Shown one piece after another: positions 27,360 through 36,305 of a DNA stretch of 64,000 bases. Each line of letters opens with the position of its first letter. The stretch's first letter is position 1. A program made the position numbers and the translations under genes. Below the pieces are notes generated by a model. The model was not told the DNA's origin and ran no database searches. It worked only from the letters and a program-made list of their open reading frames with translations. The DNA lies in assembly GCA_963708805.1 (NCBI GenBank), contig CAVPUA010000003.1, positions 682,001 to 746,000 of the forward strand, in the 5' to 3' direction. This stretch comes from CAVPUA01 sp963708805. GTDB taxonomy: Bacteria > Actinomycetota > Actinomycetes > Mycobacteriales > Jatrophihabitantaceae.

Positions 27360-27548
27360 TCAACCTCCCTGGACCGCGGTCAGGATCTCGACCGTCTGGC
27401 CGTCGGTGAGTTCGAAGATCGGCCACTGGCTGCGCGGGACGACTTCGCCGTCGACCGCGGCGGCGCTTCCGCGCGGCACCGACTCGAGCAGCTCGGCCAG
27501 TGTGATCGCACTCGACTCCTGGGGGTCTCCGTTGACAGTGATGATCAT
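27360..27548 (-). CDS. thiS: Sulfur carrier protein ThiS
   Basis: A 62-residue beta-grasp protein that carries sulfur as a C-terminal thiocarboxylate. It begins MIITVNGDPQE and ends TAVQGG, with the obligatory Gly-Gly tail. Its ATG overlaps the thiO stop by four bases (ATGA). No thiF is in the window. Confidence 0.96.
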   Translation of the reverse strand: MIITVNGDPQESSAITLAELLESVPRGSAAAVDGEVVPRSQWPIFELTDGQTVEILTAVQGG

Positions 27549-28630
27549 GCAGGCACTCCGGTCGCGAATCGGTCGGGCTGGAACGGCAGTAGCGCGGGCG
27601 GCAGTTCGCCGTCGAAGATCAGTTCGGCCACGGCGTCGGCCGTGACCGGAGTCAGCAGCACCCCGTTGCGATAGTGCCCGGTCGCGATGATCACGCCGTC
27701 GACTGCCCGTCCCACGATCGGTGCGTTGTCGGGCGACCCGGGCCGCAGCCCCGTGTTGACCTCGACCAGTTCTGCCTCACCGACGGCGGGCACGAGCGAC
27801 TGGGCGTCGCGCAGCAGTTCGTACACGGCCCCGGCCCGAGGGTGATCGTCGAAGCCGGCCTCGTCGGAGGAGGCGCCGATCACGATCGTCCCGTCGGCGC
27901 GGGGAACCAGATAGACGGGCGAGCCCTTGACACTGCCTCGGACGACGCGCGACAGCAGCGGGGCCGACGCGTGGACGCGGACGGTCTGACCCTTCACGGG
28001 GCGCACCGGCGCGTCCGCACGCACCAGGGACGACCACGCTCCGGCGGCGACGACGACGTGATCGGCGCCGATCGTGCGTCCGTCGTCGAGGTCGACCTCG
28101 TGCGCGCGGGCCCCGATGGCGTGAGCGGCGACGATCGATGCGCCGGCGAGCAACGCTTCGTGAAGCCGGCGAGCGTCGACCGAATGATCGCCCGCGGCCA
28201 CCAGCCCGCCAGGAAGCCCCGGCGCCAACAGCGGTTCCAACCGGCGCGCGTCCTGACCCGACACCAGTTCGGAGTCGAGCCCGAACGACTGCTGGAGCTC
28301 GTGCAGATCGCGCAGCGCGGCCAGGTCGGCGCCGTCCCAGGCCAAAGAGAGCGTGCCGGTGGGCCGGTATCCGACCGGCCGCCCGGTCTCCTGTTCGAGC
28401 TCGGCGACGAAGGCGGGATAGCGAGCCGCCGACTCGACGCTGAGCCCGAGCAGCGCGTCCTCGCCGTAGTGCAACTCGGTCACCGGCGCCAGCATCCCGG
28501 CGGCGGTCCGCCACGCGCCGCGGTTCGGATCGGGATCGACGATCGTGACCGTCGCGCCGCGTTGGCGGCAGCGCCAGCCGATGGCCAGGCCGATCAGCCC
28601 GCCTCCGACGATGATCACCTTGGTGCTCAC
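27545..28630 (-). CDS. thiO: Glycine oxidase ThiO
   Basis: A 361-residue flavoenzyme of the DAO family that oxidises glycine to dehydroglycine (iminoacetate) for thiazole synthesis in aerobes. The N-terminal FAD site is KVIIVGGGLIGLAIGWRC; later marks are VDARRLHEALLAGA, PVKGQTVRVHA, VYLVPRADGTIVIGAS, TGLRPGSPDNAPIVG and a terminal GHYRNGVLLTPVTAD. GTG start at 28630, first gene of the operon. Confidence 0.96.
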   Translation of the reverse strand: MSTKVIIVGGGLIGLAIGWRCRQRGATVTIVDPDPNRGAWRTAAGMLAPVTELHYGEDALLGLSVESAARYPAFVAELEQETGRPVGYRPTGTLSLAWDGADLAALRDLHELQQSFGLDSELVSGQDARRLEPLLAPGLPGGLVAAGDHSVDARRLHEALLAGASIVAAHAIGARAHEVDLDDGRTIGADHVVVAAGAWSSLVRADAPVRPVKGQTVRVHASAPLLSRVVRGSVKGSPVYLVPRADGTIVIGASSDEAGFDDHPRAGAVYELLRDAQSLVPAVGEAELVEVNTGLRPGSPDNAPIVGRAVDGVIIATGHYRNGVLLTPVTADAVAELIFDGELPPALLPFQPDRFATGVPA

Positions 28631-28636
28631 GCAAAC

Positions 28637-28716
28637 GCTCCCTCGCGCCGGTACTAACCGGATCAGGTTCGACGGTCGGCTGACGACTCAGCCCTCTCAG
28701 CCCATTGGGCTCCCGT
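28637..28716 (-). promoter_or_regulatory. TPP riboswitch upstream of thiO-thiS-thiG
   Basis: Minus-strand THI-box core: GGGAGCCC, GGGCTGAGAGGGC, then CGAACCTGATCCGGTTAGTACC and a closing GAGGGAGC, ending 6 bp before the thiO start. Same layout as the cytX copy, again pointing to translational control. Confidence 0.95.
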
Positions 28717-28741
28717 GCGCCGATCACACTACGCTCGCCGC

Positions 28742-29381
28742 GTGCCCGACTCCCGAGCCCTATTGGCCGACGCCCGCCTCTACCTCTGCACCGATTCGCG
28801 TAGTCGTCAGGGCGATCTGCCCGATTTCCTGGATGCCGTCCTGCGCGCCGGGGTCGACATCGTGCAACTGCGAGAGAAGGGGCTGGAGGCCCGCGAGGAA
28901 CTGCGGTTGCTCGACGAGTTCGCGGCGGCGGCTGCGCGGCACGGCAAGTTGTTCGCGGTCAACGACCGGGCGGACGTGGCGCTCGCCGCCGGCGCGCCGA
29001 TCCTGCATCTCGGCCAGGACGACCTGCCGGTGCCGCTCGCGCGACGGATCCTCGGCGCGGACGTCGATCATCGGCCGGTCGACCCATTCGGCTGCGCAGG
29101 CGGCCGCGGCCGAAACCGAGGACGGCGTCGACTACTTCTGCGTCGGGCCGACGTGGATCACGCCGACCAAGCCCGGCCGCCCCGCCGCGGGGGTGCCGTT
29201 GCTGGCGACGGTGGCCGGGTACGCCCGGCGCGCGTGGTTCGCGATCGGCGGCATCGAGTCGCTCGACCGCCTCGACGAGGTGATCGCTCAGGGAGCCCGA
29301 CGCGCCGTCGTGGTCCGCGCCATCACCGAGGCCGACGACCCGGGCGCGGCGGCAGCGGCGTTCGCCGCCCGGCTGCGCTGA
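28742..29381 (+). CDS. thiE: Thiamine-phosphate synthase (one wobble doublet)
   Basis: Couples HMP-pyrophosphate with thiazole phosphate to give thiamine phosphate. 212 residues after removal of one base of GT[CG]ATC at 29065-29066. Marks: LYLCTDSRS, DAVLRAGVDIVQLREKGLEAREE, LFAVNDRADVALAAGA, LHLGQDDLPV, VIIGRSTHS across the break, DYFCVGPTWITPTKPG and AWFAIGGIESLDRLDEV. Start GTG 28742 is only 26 bp from the divergent riboswitch and has no Shine-Dalgarno box, so it may be leaderless. Confidence 0.95.
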
Positions 29382-29428
29382 TTTTGGAGTACTTGCCGCG
29401 CTATTCGTCGTGAACACCCCAAAATCAG
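29378..29428. terminator. Shared palindrome at the thiE and thiD stop codons
   Basis: CTGATTTTGG (29378-29387) and CCAAAATCAG (29419-29428) form a perfect 10-bp inverted repeat with a 31-base loop. Each arm contains the stop codon of one of the two convergent genes. It is a plausible bidirectional terminator, unusually AT-rich for this region. Confidence 0.5.
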
Positions 29429-30237
29429 GGCAGGTCGTGGACGCGCCAGAACTGCCCGACCGGCCCGAGCCCGGCACCGAGCGTGAACGAGTCGGCGACG
29501 GCGCCGGTGATGAACCACTTTCCGAAGCCGACCGCGTCGGGCACGCTCAGCCCGCGAGCGAGCGCCGAGCAGGTCGCCGCGGCCAGTGTGTCGCCCGAGC
29601 CGTGCGTGTGGACGCTGCCGTGCCGTGGTGAGCTGAGCTCGATCATCTCGCTGCCGTCGGTGAGCAGATCGATCGCGAGTGGCCCGTCGAGGTGGCCGCC
29701 CTTGATCAACGCCCACTTCGGCCCGAGCGCGAGCATCGCATCGGCGGCGCGCCGCATGTCCGTGGTCGACTCGACGGTGACGCCGGTGAGTAGTTCGATC
29801 TCACCGAGGTTGGGGGTCACCACGGTGGCCAGCGGCAGGATCAGCTCGCGCAGGGCGTCGATGGCATCGGGGCGCAGCAGCGGATCGCCGTGCTGCGAAG
29901 CCGCAACAGGATCGACGACGAAGGCGGGGATGCCGAGCCGCCGGACCGTCGCCGCCACCGCCTCGATGATCGCCGCCGAGGCAAGCATGCCGGTCTTGGC
30001 CGCGTCGACGCCGATGTCCGAGACCACCGACTCGATCTGCTCGGCAACCGCGTGCGGCGGCAGCTCGTAGAAACCCTGGACGCCGAGCGAGTTCTGCACG
30101 GTCACCGCAGTGATGGCCGACATCCCGTGGACCCGGCAGGCGAGGAACGTCTTGAGGTCGGCCTGGATGCCGGCGCCACCTCCCGAATCCGAGCCGGCGA
30201 TGGTCAGCGCGCGGGGCGGCCCGGTCGGCGTCGTCAC
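29425..30237 (-). CDS. thiD: Hydroxymethylpyrimidine/phosphomethylpyrimidine kinase
   Basis: A 270-residue ribokinase-fold enzyme phosphorylating HMP and HMP-P. Marks: ALTIAGSDSGGGAGIQADLK, HGMSAITAVTVQNSLGV, AAKTGMLASAAIIEAVA, VDPVAASQHGDPLL, VVTPNLGEIELLTG, ALIKGGHLDG and the anion-hole HTHGSGDTLAAATCSALA. GTG start at 30237. It converges on thiE and has no riboswitch of its own. The HMP salvaged by the CytX-type permease would enter here. Confidence 0.96.
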   Translation of the reverse strand: MTTPTGPPRALTIAGSDSGGGAGIQADLKTFLACRVHGMSAITAVTVQNSLGVQGFYELPPHAVAEQIESVVSDIGVDAAKTGMLASAAIIEAVAATVRRLGIPAFVVDPVAASQHGDPLLRPDAIDALRELILPLATVVTPNLGEIELLTGVTVESTTDMRRAADAMLALGPKWALIKGGHLDGPLAIDLLTDGSEMIELSSPRHGSVHTHGSGDTLAAATCSALARGLSVPDAVGFGKWFITGAVADSFTLGAGLGPVGQFWRVHDLP

Positions 30238-30267
30238 GATGCAAGTATCCGTGACTACGTTTGACGC

Positions 30268-30990
30268 GTGACCATGATCATTCCTGCCCGCTTCAACGGC
30301 CCGGCCACCTCGGGCAATGGCGGGGTGACGGCGGGGCGGCTCGCGCTGGCGCTCGACCCGATTGCGCCCGTGCGGGTCACCCTGCTCAAGCCGCCCCCGC
30401 TCGACGTGCCGATGGCGCTGACTCGCGTGGACGGCACGGTGACGGCGACCGTGGACGGCGTCGACATCGCCCGGGCCGAGCGGGCCGACCAGGTGGGCGA
30501 GCCGGTCGAGCCGGTGGACTTTCCCGACGCGGTGATGGCGGCTGCGCGCTACGACGGGCTGAACGGACATCCGTTCCCCACCTGCTTCGTCTGCGGCACC
30601 GCGCGTCCCGACCGCGACGGGCTCGAGGTGTTCGCGGGGCCGGTCGGCGACGATGTGTATCGAACGGCGGCTCCCTTCGTCCCGCGACCCGAGCACACCG
30701 CCGATGCGCATCACGCCGGGATCGGAACGCACATCGGGCCGGATCTGGTGTGGGCGGCCCTGGACTGCCCGGGCGGCTGGGCCATCGGCTTGCCGGAGCG
30801 ACCGGCCGTGCTCGGCCGGATGACCGCGCAGGTCGTCGATGTACCAGCGGTCGGCGAGCACTGCGTGGTGGTCGGCGTCCTCGACGGCCGCGAGGGCCGC
30901 AAGGCGTTCACCCGCACCACGGCCTACGGGGCGGACGGCCGCGAGCTGGGGCGCGCCGCGGCGACGTGGATCGAGATCAGCCGCCCGTAG
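30268..30990 (+). CDS. Conserved protein with thioesterase-like features
   Basis: A 240-residue cytoplasmic protein. The central HPFPTCFVCGTARPDRDGL stretch with a CxxC and the later WAALDCPGGWAIGL resemble a group of actinobacterial hotdog-like proteins of unknown function; the C-terminal half alternates strands as in hotdog domains. No catalytic residues can be assigned with confidence. GTG start 30268, divergent to thiD with a 30-bp gap. Confidence 0.6.
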   Translation: MTMIIPARFNGPATSGNGGVTAGRLALALDPIAPVRVTLLKPPPLDVPMALTRVDGTVTATVDGVDIARAERADQVGEPVEPVDFPDAVMAAARYDGLNGHPFPTCFVCGTARPDRDGLEVFAGPVGDDVYRTAAPFVPRPEHTADAHHAGIGTHIGPDLVWAALDCPGGWAIGLPERPAVLGRMTAQVVDVPAVGEHCVVVGVLDGREGRKAFTRTTAYGADGRELGRAAATWIEISRP

Positions 30991-31032
30991 TTTCGCTCCA
31001 CTTGCGTAGCGGAATGGTCGGTGCTTTAATAG

Positions 31033-31050
31033 CGATACGCAGCCGTATCG
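31033..31050. promoter_or_regulatory. Probable TetR operator upstream of MFS pump
   Basis: CGATACG-CAGC-CGTATCG is a perfect inverted repeat 15 bp upstream of the GTG start of the MFS gene. The TetR gene lies at the end of the same transcript, so a self-regulating repressor/pump pair is likely. Confidence 0.65.
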
Positions 31051-31064
31051 ATATTGGAGTGAAC

Positions 31065-32777
31065 GTGGACGAGAAGACGATCCAGAGCCGGCGCTGGGGA
31101 ATCCTGGCCGTACTGGTGCTGTGCCTGCTCGTGGTGATCCTCGACAACACGATCTTGAACGTCGCGTTGAAGACGATCCAGCAGGATCTGAACGCTTCGC
31201 AGAGCCAGATGCAGTGGGCCGTCGACAGCTACGCGCTCGTCTTCGCCGGACTGCTGATCACGGGCGGCGTGCTCGGTGACCGACTCGGCCGCAAACGGGT
31301 GTTGATCTTCGGCATGGCCGCCTTCGGCACGACCTCGGCGCTCTGCTCGTTCGCTTCGTCACCCACCGAGCTGATCTTGTTCCGTTCGTTGATGGGCATC
31401 GGCGCCGCGGCCGTCCAGCCGCAGACGCTCTCGATCATCCAGAACGTCTTCGAACCGAAGGAGCGCGGCAAGGCGATCGGCATCTGGGCCGGTGCGTCGG
31501 GTATGGCGATCGCGCTCGGCCCGATCGTCGGCGGCGTACTGCTCAAGTACTTCTGGTGGGGCTCGGTGTTCCTGGTCAACGTCCCGATCGTGATCGTCGG
31601 CCTGATCGCGATCTTCGTGATGGTGCCCGACTCGAAGGACCCGCGGCCCGGACGAATCGACCCGACCGGAGTCGTGCTGTCGATGGTCGCGCTGGTTTCG
31701 CTGGTCTACGGCGTGATCGAGGGCGGCAACAGCAACGACTGGCTGCGCTGGGACACCCTGGGTGCGATCGTCCTGGGCGTGGTGCTGCTCGCGCTGTTCG
31801 TGCGGATCCAGGCGCGCAGCTCGCACCCGACGATCGACGTGACCCTGTTCAAGAACCGGTTCTTCAGCGCCGGCGCGGTCGCCATCGGCTTGACGTTCTT
31901 CGCGCTGATGGGCGCGACCTTCTACCTGGCCTATTTCATGCAGGCCGTGCGCGGCTACACGCCGCTGGCGGCGGGCGTGGCACTGATCGCGGTGGCCGGC
32001 GCGGTGATGATCTCGGCGCCGATGTCGGCCCGTCTCTCGGCCCGCTTCGGGCCGCGCATGGTGACGGGCACCGGCATGGTCCTGTTCGCGATCGCGATGG
32101 GCTCGTACGGCCTGATGGACGCGGCGACTCCGCAGTGGGTCATCGAGGTGTCGATGGTGGTCATGGGCACCGGGATGGGCATGACGATGTCACCGGCCAC
32201 CACCGCGATCATGAGTGCGGTGCCGCGCGAAAAGGCCGGCGCCGGGTCGGCGGTCAACAACACGGTGCGTCAAGTTGCGGGCGCGCTGGGCGTCGCGATC
32301 CTGGGCTCGATCCTGGCCGTCGCGTTCCGCGGGCATCTCGGCGACGACGCGCCGGCCCAGCTCGCCGCGCGCCTCGACGCGCCGGTCGCGTCGGTGTCCG
32401 GCGTCCCGAACAACGCGAAGGTCACCCCGCTCGTCCACGGCGACACGAGCCAGTCGATCGGCAACGCGCTCGAGTTCGTGGAGCAGTCCGGACAAGCTCT
32501 GCAGCGACGTTCGGAGCTGCCCGGTGCGGCCGCGTTGACTCCGGCTCAGGTCGCGGCGCAGAAGTCGGCCGCGAGCATCGAGATCAACGGCTTCGTGCAG
32601 GACGCCAAGGACTCGTTCGTGTCGGGGATGCACGTCACCTCCTTCGCGGCCGCGGGTTTCGTGTTCGTCGGTGCGGCGGTCGCATTCTTGTTCCTGCCCG
32701 GGCGCCGTGATCTCGAAGCAATGGCCGGTCCCGAGGCAGCACAGTTCCGGGCTGACGAAGCGGCGCTGGCGCACTGA
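31065..32777 (+). CDS. DHA2-family MFS drug:proton antiporter
   Basis: A 570-residue export pump with about 14 hydrophobic segments, the EmrB/QacA layout. Marks: LDNTILNVALKTIQQDL (motif D1), GGVLGDRLGRKRVLIFG (motif A), a long helix 5 motif GIWAGASGMAIALGPIVGGVLL (motif C) and a late cytoplasmic/extracytoplasmic insert after residue 430. GTG 31065 with GGAG five bases upstream is preferred over GTG 31059. The stop TGA shares its A with the ATG of the downstream TetR gene. Confidence 0.9.
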   Translation: MDEKTIQSRRWGILAVLVLCLLVVILDNTILNVALKTIQQDLNASQSQMQWAVDSYALVFAGLLITGGVLGDRLGRKRVLIFGMAAFGTTSALCSFASSPTELILFRSLMGIGAAAVQPQTLSIIQNVFEPKERGKAIGIWAGASGMAIALGPIVGGVLLKYFWWGSVFLVNVPIVIVGLIAIFVMVPDSKDPRPGRIDPTGVVLSMVALVSLVYGVIEGGNSNDWLRWDTLGAIVLGVVLLALFVRIQARSSHPTIDVTLFKNRFFSAGAVAIGLTFFALMGATFYLAYFMQAVRGYTPLAAGVALIAVAGAVMISAPMSARLSARFGPRMVTGTGMVLFAIAMGSYGLMDAATPQWVIEVSMVVMGTGMGMTMSPATTAIMSAVPREKAGAGSAVNNTVRQVAGALGVAILGSILAVAFRGHLGDDAPAQLAARLDAPVASVSGVPNNAKVTPLVHGDTSQSIGNALEFVEQSGQALQRRSELPGAAALTPAQVAAQKSAASIEINGFVQDAKDSFVSGMHVTSFAAAGFVFVGAAVAFLFLPGRRDLEAMAGPEAAQFRADEAALAH

Positions 32778-33367
32778 TGACCGACATCGCCCGCCGGCCG
32801 GGGCGACCCCGGGACGAGTCGATCGACGCCGCCATCCTGGACGCGACGATCGACGAGCTGATCGAGCGGGGCTACCTGCGGTTGTCGGTCGAGGCGATCG
32901 CGAGCCGCGCCGGTATCGCCAAGACGACGCTCTACCGGCGCTGGCCGAACACCGACGACCTGGTCCTGGAGGCATTGCGGCTCTTCGACCAGACGACCGA
33001 ACCCGTCGAGCCCGAGCTGGCACCCGGCCGGGACGAGTTGCTGTTCCTGCTCGAACGGATGCGCCGGACGTGGGGCGATCCGCGCTACGCCGCGCTCATG
33101 CGGCGGGCCGCGGCCGACGGCACGGCCAGGCCGGAGGTGTACCGGCACTTCCGCGACAAGTTGATCAACCCCCGCCTGGCGCGGATGCACGAGGCGCTGG
33201 TGCGGGCGGCGGACGCCGGAGTGATCGGGCCGGATGTCGATCTGGTTCGGGCGCGCCACCTGCTCGCCAGCCCGATCCTGTCGGCGGCGTTCACTCTCAA
33301 GGCGCGGGTGACGCGCAGTGAGCTCGAGTTCGTCGTCGATACGGTGCTGGCCGGTCTCGCTCCGTAG
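32777..33367 (+). CDS. TetR/AcrR family regulator of the MFS pump
   Basis: A 196-residue repressor. The HTH region reads AAILDATIDELIERGYLRLSVEAIASRAGIAKTTLYRRW split by family-typical helices; the C-terminal ligand domain resembles the TetR_C_16-like group (RPEVYRHFRDKLINPRLARM). Translationally coupled to the pump (TGATG). Most likely binds the palindrome at 31033-31050 and is released by a pump substrate. Confidence 0.9.
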   Translation: MTDIARRPGRPRDESIDAAILDATIDELIERGYLRLSVEAIASRAGIAKTTLYRRWPNTDDLVLEALRLFDQTTEPVEPELAPGRDELLFLLERMRRTWGDPRYAALMRRAAADGTARPEVYRHFRDKLINPRLARMHEALVRAADAGVIGPDVDLVRARHLLASPILSAAFTLKARVTRSELEFVVDTVLAGLAP

Positions 33368-33391
33368 TGAGGCGTGCGGCAGGATATGGGC

Positions 33392-34135
33392 GTGCCGACG
33401 ATGATCCTGCTCCGCCACGGCGAGAGCGAATGGAACCTCAAGAACCTGTTCACCGGCTGGGTGGATGTCGATCTCACTGAGACCGGCGAGGCCGAGGGCG
33501 TCCGGGCCGGTGAGCTGCTCGTCGAGACCGGCCTGCTGCCCGACGTCGTGCACACGTCCTTGCTCAGGCGCGCGATCCGCACTGCGCAGATCTCATTGAA
33601 CGCGGCCGATCGCCACTGGGTACCGACGCGGCGCTCGTGGCGACTGAACGAGCGTCACTACGGCGCTCTGCAGGGCAAGGACAAGGCGCAGGTGCGCGAC
33701 GAGTTCGGCGAGGAGCAGTTCATGCTGTGGCGCCGGTCGTACGACGTCCCGCCGCCGCCGTTGGCCGCCGATGACGAGTTCAGCCAGGTCGGCGATCCGC
33801 GGTACGCCGATCTGCTCGAGTCGGTCCCGCGCACCGAGTGCCTGGCCGACGTCGTCGACCGGCTGCTGCCGTATTGGTACGACGCGATCGTCCCTGATCT
33901 GCGCGCCGGGCAGACGGTGCTGATCGCGGCGCACGGCAACTCGCTGCGGGCCTTGATCAAACACCTTGACGGCCTGGGCAACGACGAGGTCGTGAGCCTG
34001 AACGTGCCGACCGGCATCCCGCTGCGGTACGAGCTCGATGCGACGACGTTCAGACCGACCGGGCCGGGGGAATATCTCGATCCCGACGCGGCGAAGCTGG
34101 CCATCGAGGCGGTCGCCAACCAGGGCAAGAAGTAG
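33392..34135 (+). CDS. gpmA: 2,3-bisphosphoglycerate-dependent phosphoglycerate mutase
   Basis: Glycolytic interconversion of 3- and 2-phosphoglycerate. 247 residues; catalytic phosphohistidine in ILLRHGESEWNLKNLFTGW, then RAIRTAQISL, RRSWRLNERHYGALQGKDKA with the acid Glu, and the second histidine in VLIAAHGNSLRALIKHL. GTG 33392 lies six bases after a GGCAGGA box; ATG 33386 and GTG 33374 are upstream alternatives. Confidence 0.96.
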   Translation: MPTMILLRHGESEWNLKNLFTGWVDVDLTETGEAEGVRAGELLVETGLLPDVVHTSLLRRAIRTAQISLNAADRHWVPTRRSWRLNERHYGALQGKDKAQVRDEFGEEQFMLWRRSYDVPPPPLAADDEFSQVGDPRYADLLESVPRTECLADVVDRLLPYWYDAIVPDLRAGQTVLIAAHGNSLRALIKHLDGLGNDEVVSLNVPTGIPLRYELDATTFRPTGPGEYLDPDAAKLAIEAVANQGKK

Positions 34136-34146
34136 TCAGTTTGGCG

Positions 34147-35469
34147 CTATCCGGCGTCGACGTCGGCGCCGCGCAACAGCGGCCCGGCGAGCACCGTGGC
34201 GACGTCCGGAACCTTGTCGGGCGTCGTGCCGTAGTCGCCGGCGATCAGCGAGTTGATCATGGTGGCCTCCGAGTCGCCGCCGACCTCGGACGCGTCGTTC
34301 GACTCGAGGGCCCCGCTCGCGGCCCCGCCGGAATAAGGCGCGCCTGATGCCGCCTGCCGGGCGAGGTCACTGGCGTCGGGCTGATAGAACGGACTGCCGC
34401 TCGACGGCAGGCCGTCGCAGGTCGGTCCGTAGCCGGTCGGCTCGACCGGTTCGTCGCCCGCCACGTACTTGCCGCGGTTCTTGATCACCGACACCTCGAC
34501 GTGCAGCTCGCCGTCTCGAAACATCTGGATGAACTTCGTCTGGTCGGCCGCGATACCCGCGAACAGGCAGGTGTACTCGGGCGAGTATCGCTGCAGCAGG
34601 GCGGCGACCTGGTTCGTCTGCGCCGACACCCTGATCAAGTGCGTCGCGTTGTTGGCGAGCAGCGTGTTGAGCGAGTTGGACGCGCTGGTCGCCGAGATCA
34701 ACAGGCTGCTCAGTGCGTCCTGCTTGGCGGTGATCGTCGCCGAGGTCGTCTTCAGGTTCGACAGCGTGTCGAGCAGGGCCGGGGCCGCGTTGTTGTATTC
34801 GGTGGCCACGTCGCCGAACTGGTCGAGGTCGGTCACCAACTGGTCGACGTAGGGGTTGATGCTCTTCAGATACGAGTCGAACTGATCGATGTTCCGGCCC
34901 AGCTGCGCGCCATTGCCCTGCAGCGCGGTGGCCAGCGCGTTGAGCGTGGCGTTCAGCTCGGCGGGCTGCAGTGCGTCGAGCACCGGCAGCAGGTCGGTGA
35001 GCACCTTCGAGAACTGGATCGCGACGCTCGAACGGTCCTGCTCGATCACCGCGCCCGCCTTGATGTGCGCCGCTGGAGCCGCTGGCAGAACGAGCGAGAC
35101 GTAGCGCTCACCGAGCAGCGTCTTGGGCAGGATCTGCGCCGTCACGTTCGAGGGGATGATGTCGACGCGGCCGGGGTCGAGGGCGATGCGCAGCTTGGCG
35201 CCGTCGCCGTGCGAACTGATCGAGCGCACTTCGCCGACGATGATCCCGCGAACCTTGACGTCCGACGCGGGGTCGAGTTGGTTGCCGGTGTGATCGGTAT
35301 AGAGGGTGATCATGTCGGCCTTGACGAACGCCTTGTTGAACACCTCGATCGACAGGGTGATCAGTCCGATGACGATCATGATGAGCACCACGCCGAGCAA
35401 CCGGCGGCGCACGATGCTGGCGAGCGGTTCCCGTACGGGAACGAACTCGTCAACCGCGGAAGCGCTCAC
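34147..35469 (-). CDS. Orphan MCE family protein
   Basis: A 440-residue cell-envelope protein. One transmembrane helix (LLGVVLIMIVIGLITLSI) is followed by an MCE/MlaD domain (TLYTDHTGNQLDPASDVKVRG, GEVRSISSHG, LLGERYVSLVLP), a long helical region and a C-terminal tail rich in Ser/Ala/Gly. CLFAGIAADQTKF matches the MceA/MceC-type region after the helical needle. MCE proteins normally sit in eight-gene yrbE-mce lipid-import operons; here there is no yrbE or second mce gene. GTG 35469 start. Confidence 0.88.
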   Translation of the reverse strand: MSASAVDEFVPVREPLASIVRRRLLGVVLIMIVIGLITLSIEVFNKAFVKADMITLYTDHTGNQLDPASDVKVRGIIVGEVRSISSHGDGAKLRIALDPGRVDIIPSNVTAQILPKTLLGERYVSLVLPAAPAAHIKAGAVIEQDRSSVAIQFSKVLTDLLPVLDALQPAELNATLNALATALQGNGAQLGRNIDQFDSYLKSINPYVDQLVTDLDQFGDVATEYNNAAPALLDTLSNLKTTSATITAKQDALSSLLISATSASNSLNTLLANNATHLIRVSAQTNQVAALLQRYSPEYTCLFAGIAADQTKFIQMFRDGELHVEVSVIKNRGKYVAGDEPVEPTGYGPTCDGLPSSGSPFYQPDASDLARQAASGAPYSGGAASGALESNDASEVGGDSEATMINSLIAGDYGTTPDKVPDVATVLAGPLLRGADVDAG

Positions 35470-35538
35470 CAAGTGAAACTAGCGGGTAACGTGCGATCGC
35501 GCCCTGCGGAGCGCCCAGCGCGACGGTTCGTGACGAGA

Positions 35539-36213
35539 TCAGCCCAGCGCGCTGAAGCCGCTCACGATCGGGTCGGGCCAGTCGCCGGTGACGATGAACA
35601 CCACGCGCCGGGCAACGGCTACGGCGTGGTCGGCGTAGCGCTCGTAGTACCGACCCAGCAGCGTCATGTCGATCGCGGCCTCGGTGCCGTGCGACCAGTT
35701 GGGCGACAGCAACAGAGTGAACAGCTTGCGGTGCAGGGCGTCCATCGAGTCGTCCTCGGCCTCGATGGCCTGCGCCAGTTCGATGTCACGGCCGTCGAGC
35801 ACGTCGGCCACCTTGGCGACCAGTGACTGGGCGACGGCGCCCATCTGCTCGATGACGTCGCGGATGTCGTCCGGCACGGCGCGGTCGGGGTAACGCAGCC
35901 GCGCAACCTTGGCGATGTGCAGGGCAAGATCGCCCATCCGCTCCAGGTCGGTCAGCATGTGGATCGAGGTGATCAACACCCGCAGGTCGGTGGCGACCGG
36001 TTGCTGGCGCGCGATCATCTGGAAGCAGCGGTGCTCGGTCTGGGCGCGCAGTGCGTCGATCTCGGGATCGGCCGAAATGACCGCCTCGGCACCGGACAGG
36101 TCGCCGTCGAGCAAAGCGTTGGTGGCCCGCTGCATGGCGACATCGACGAGCTTGGCCATATGGATGAGTACGGCCCCGATCTCATCGAGCTCGTCGTGGT
36201 AAATGTCGCGCAT
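35539..36213 (-). CDS. phoU: Phosphate signalling protein PhoU
   Basis: A 224-residue two-repeat three-helix-bundle protein that links phosphate transport to the SenX3/PhoR kinase and represses the Pho response when phosphate is plentiful. Helical repeats show DLRVLITSIHMLTDLERMGDLALHIAK and LLGRYYERYADHAVAVARRVVFI, the metal-binding E/D...R motifs. Divergent from senX3-regX3, the standard arrangement. ATG 36213 (MRDIYHDEL). Confidence 0.95.
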   Translation of the reverse strand: MRDIYHDELDEIGAVLIHMAKLVDVAMQRATNALLDGDLSGAEAVISADPEIDALRAQTEHRCFQMIARQQPVATDLRVLITSIHMLTDLERMGDLALHIAKVARLRYPDRAVPDDIRDVIEQMGAVAQSLVAKVADVLDGRDIELAQAIEAEDDSMDALHRKLFTLLLSPNWSHGTEAAIDMTLLGRYYERYADHAVAVARRVVFIVTGDWPDPIVSGFSALG

Positions 36214-36276
36214 ATTCCGGCCCTTCGCTGCTTTCCTCACACACTAGTTCGTCGGGTGCCCGGGGGGTGGCACTTT

Positions 36277-36305
36277 GATGAACCGTCGCAATACGCCAGA
36301 TGAAC
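36277..36305. promoter_or_regulatory. GATGAAC direct repeats between phoU and senX3
   Basis: GATGAAC occurs at 36277-36283 and 36299-36305, exactly 22 bp (two 11-bp units) apart. Its reverse complement GTTCATC resembles the GTTCACC core of actinobacterial PHO boxes, which are 11-bp direct repeats. The middle unit matches poorly, so this is only a candidate RegX3/PhoP site. Confidence 0.35.
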
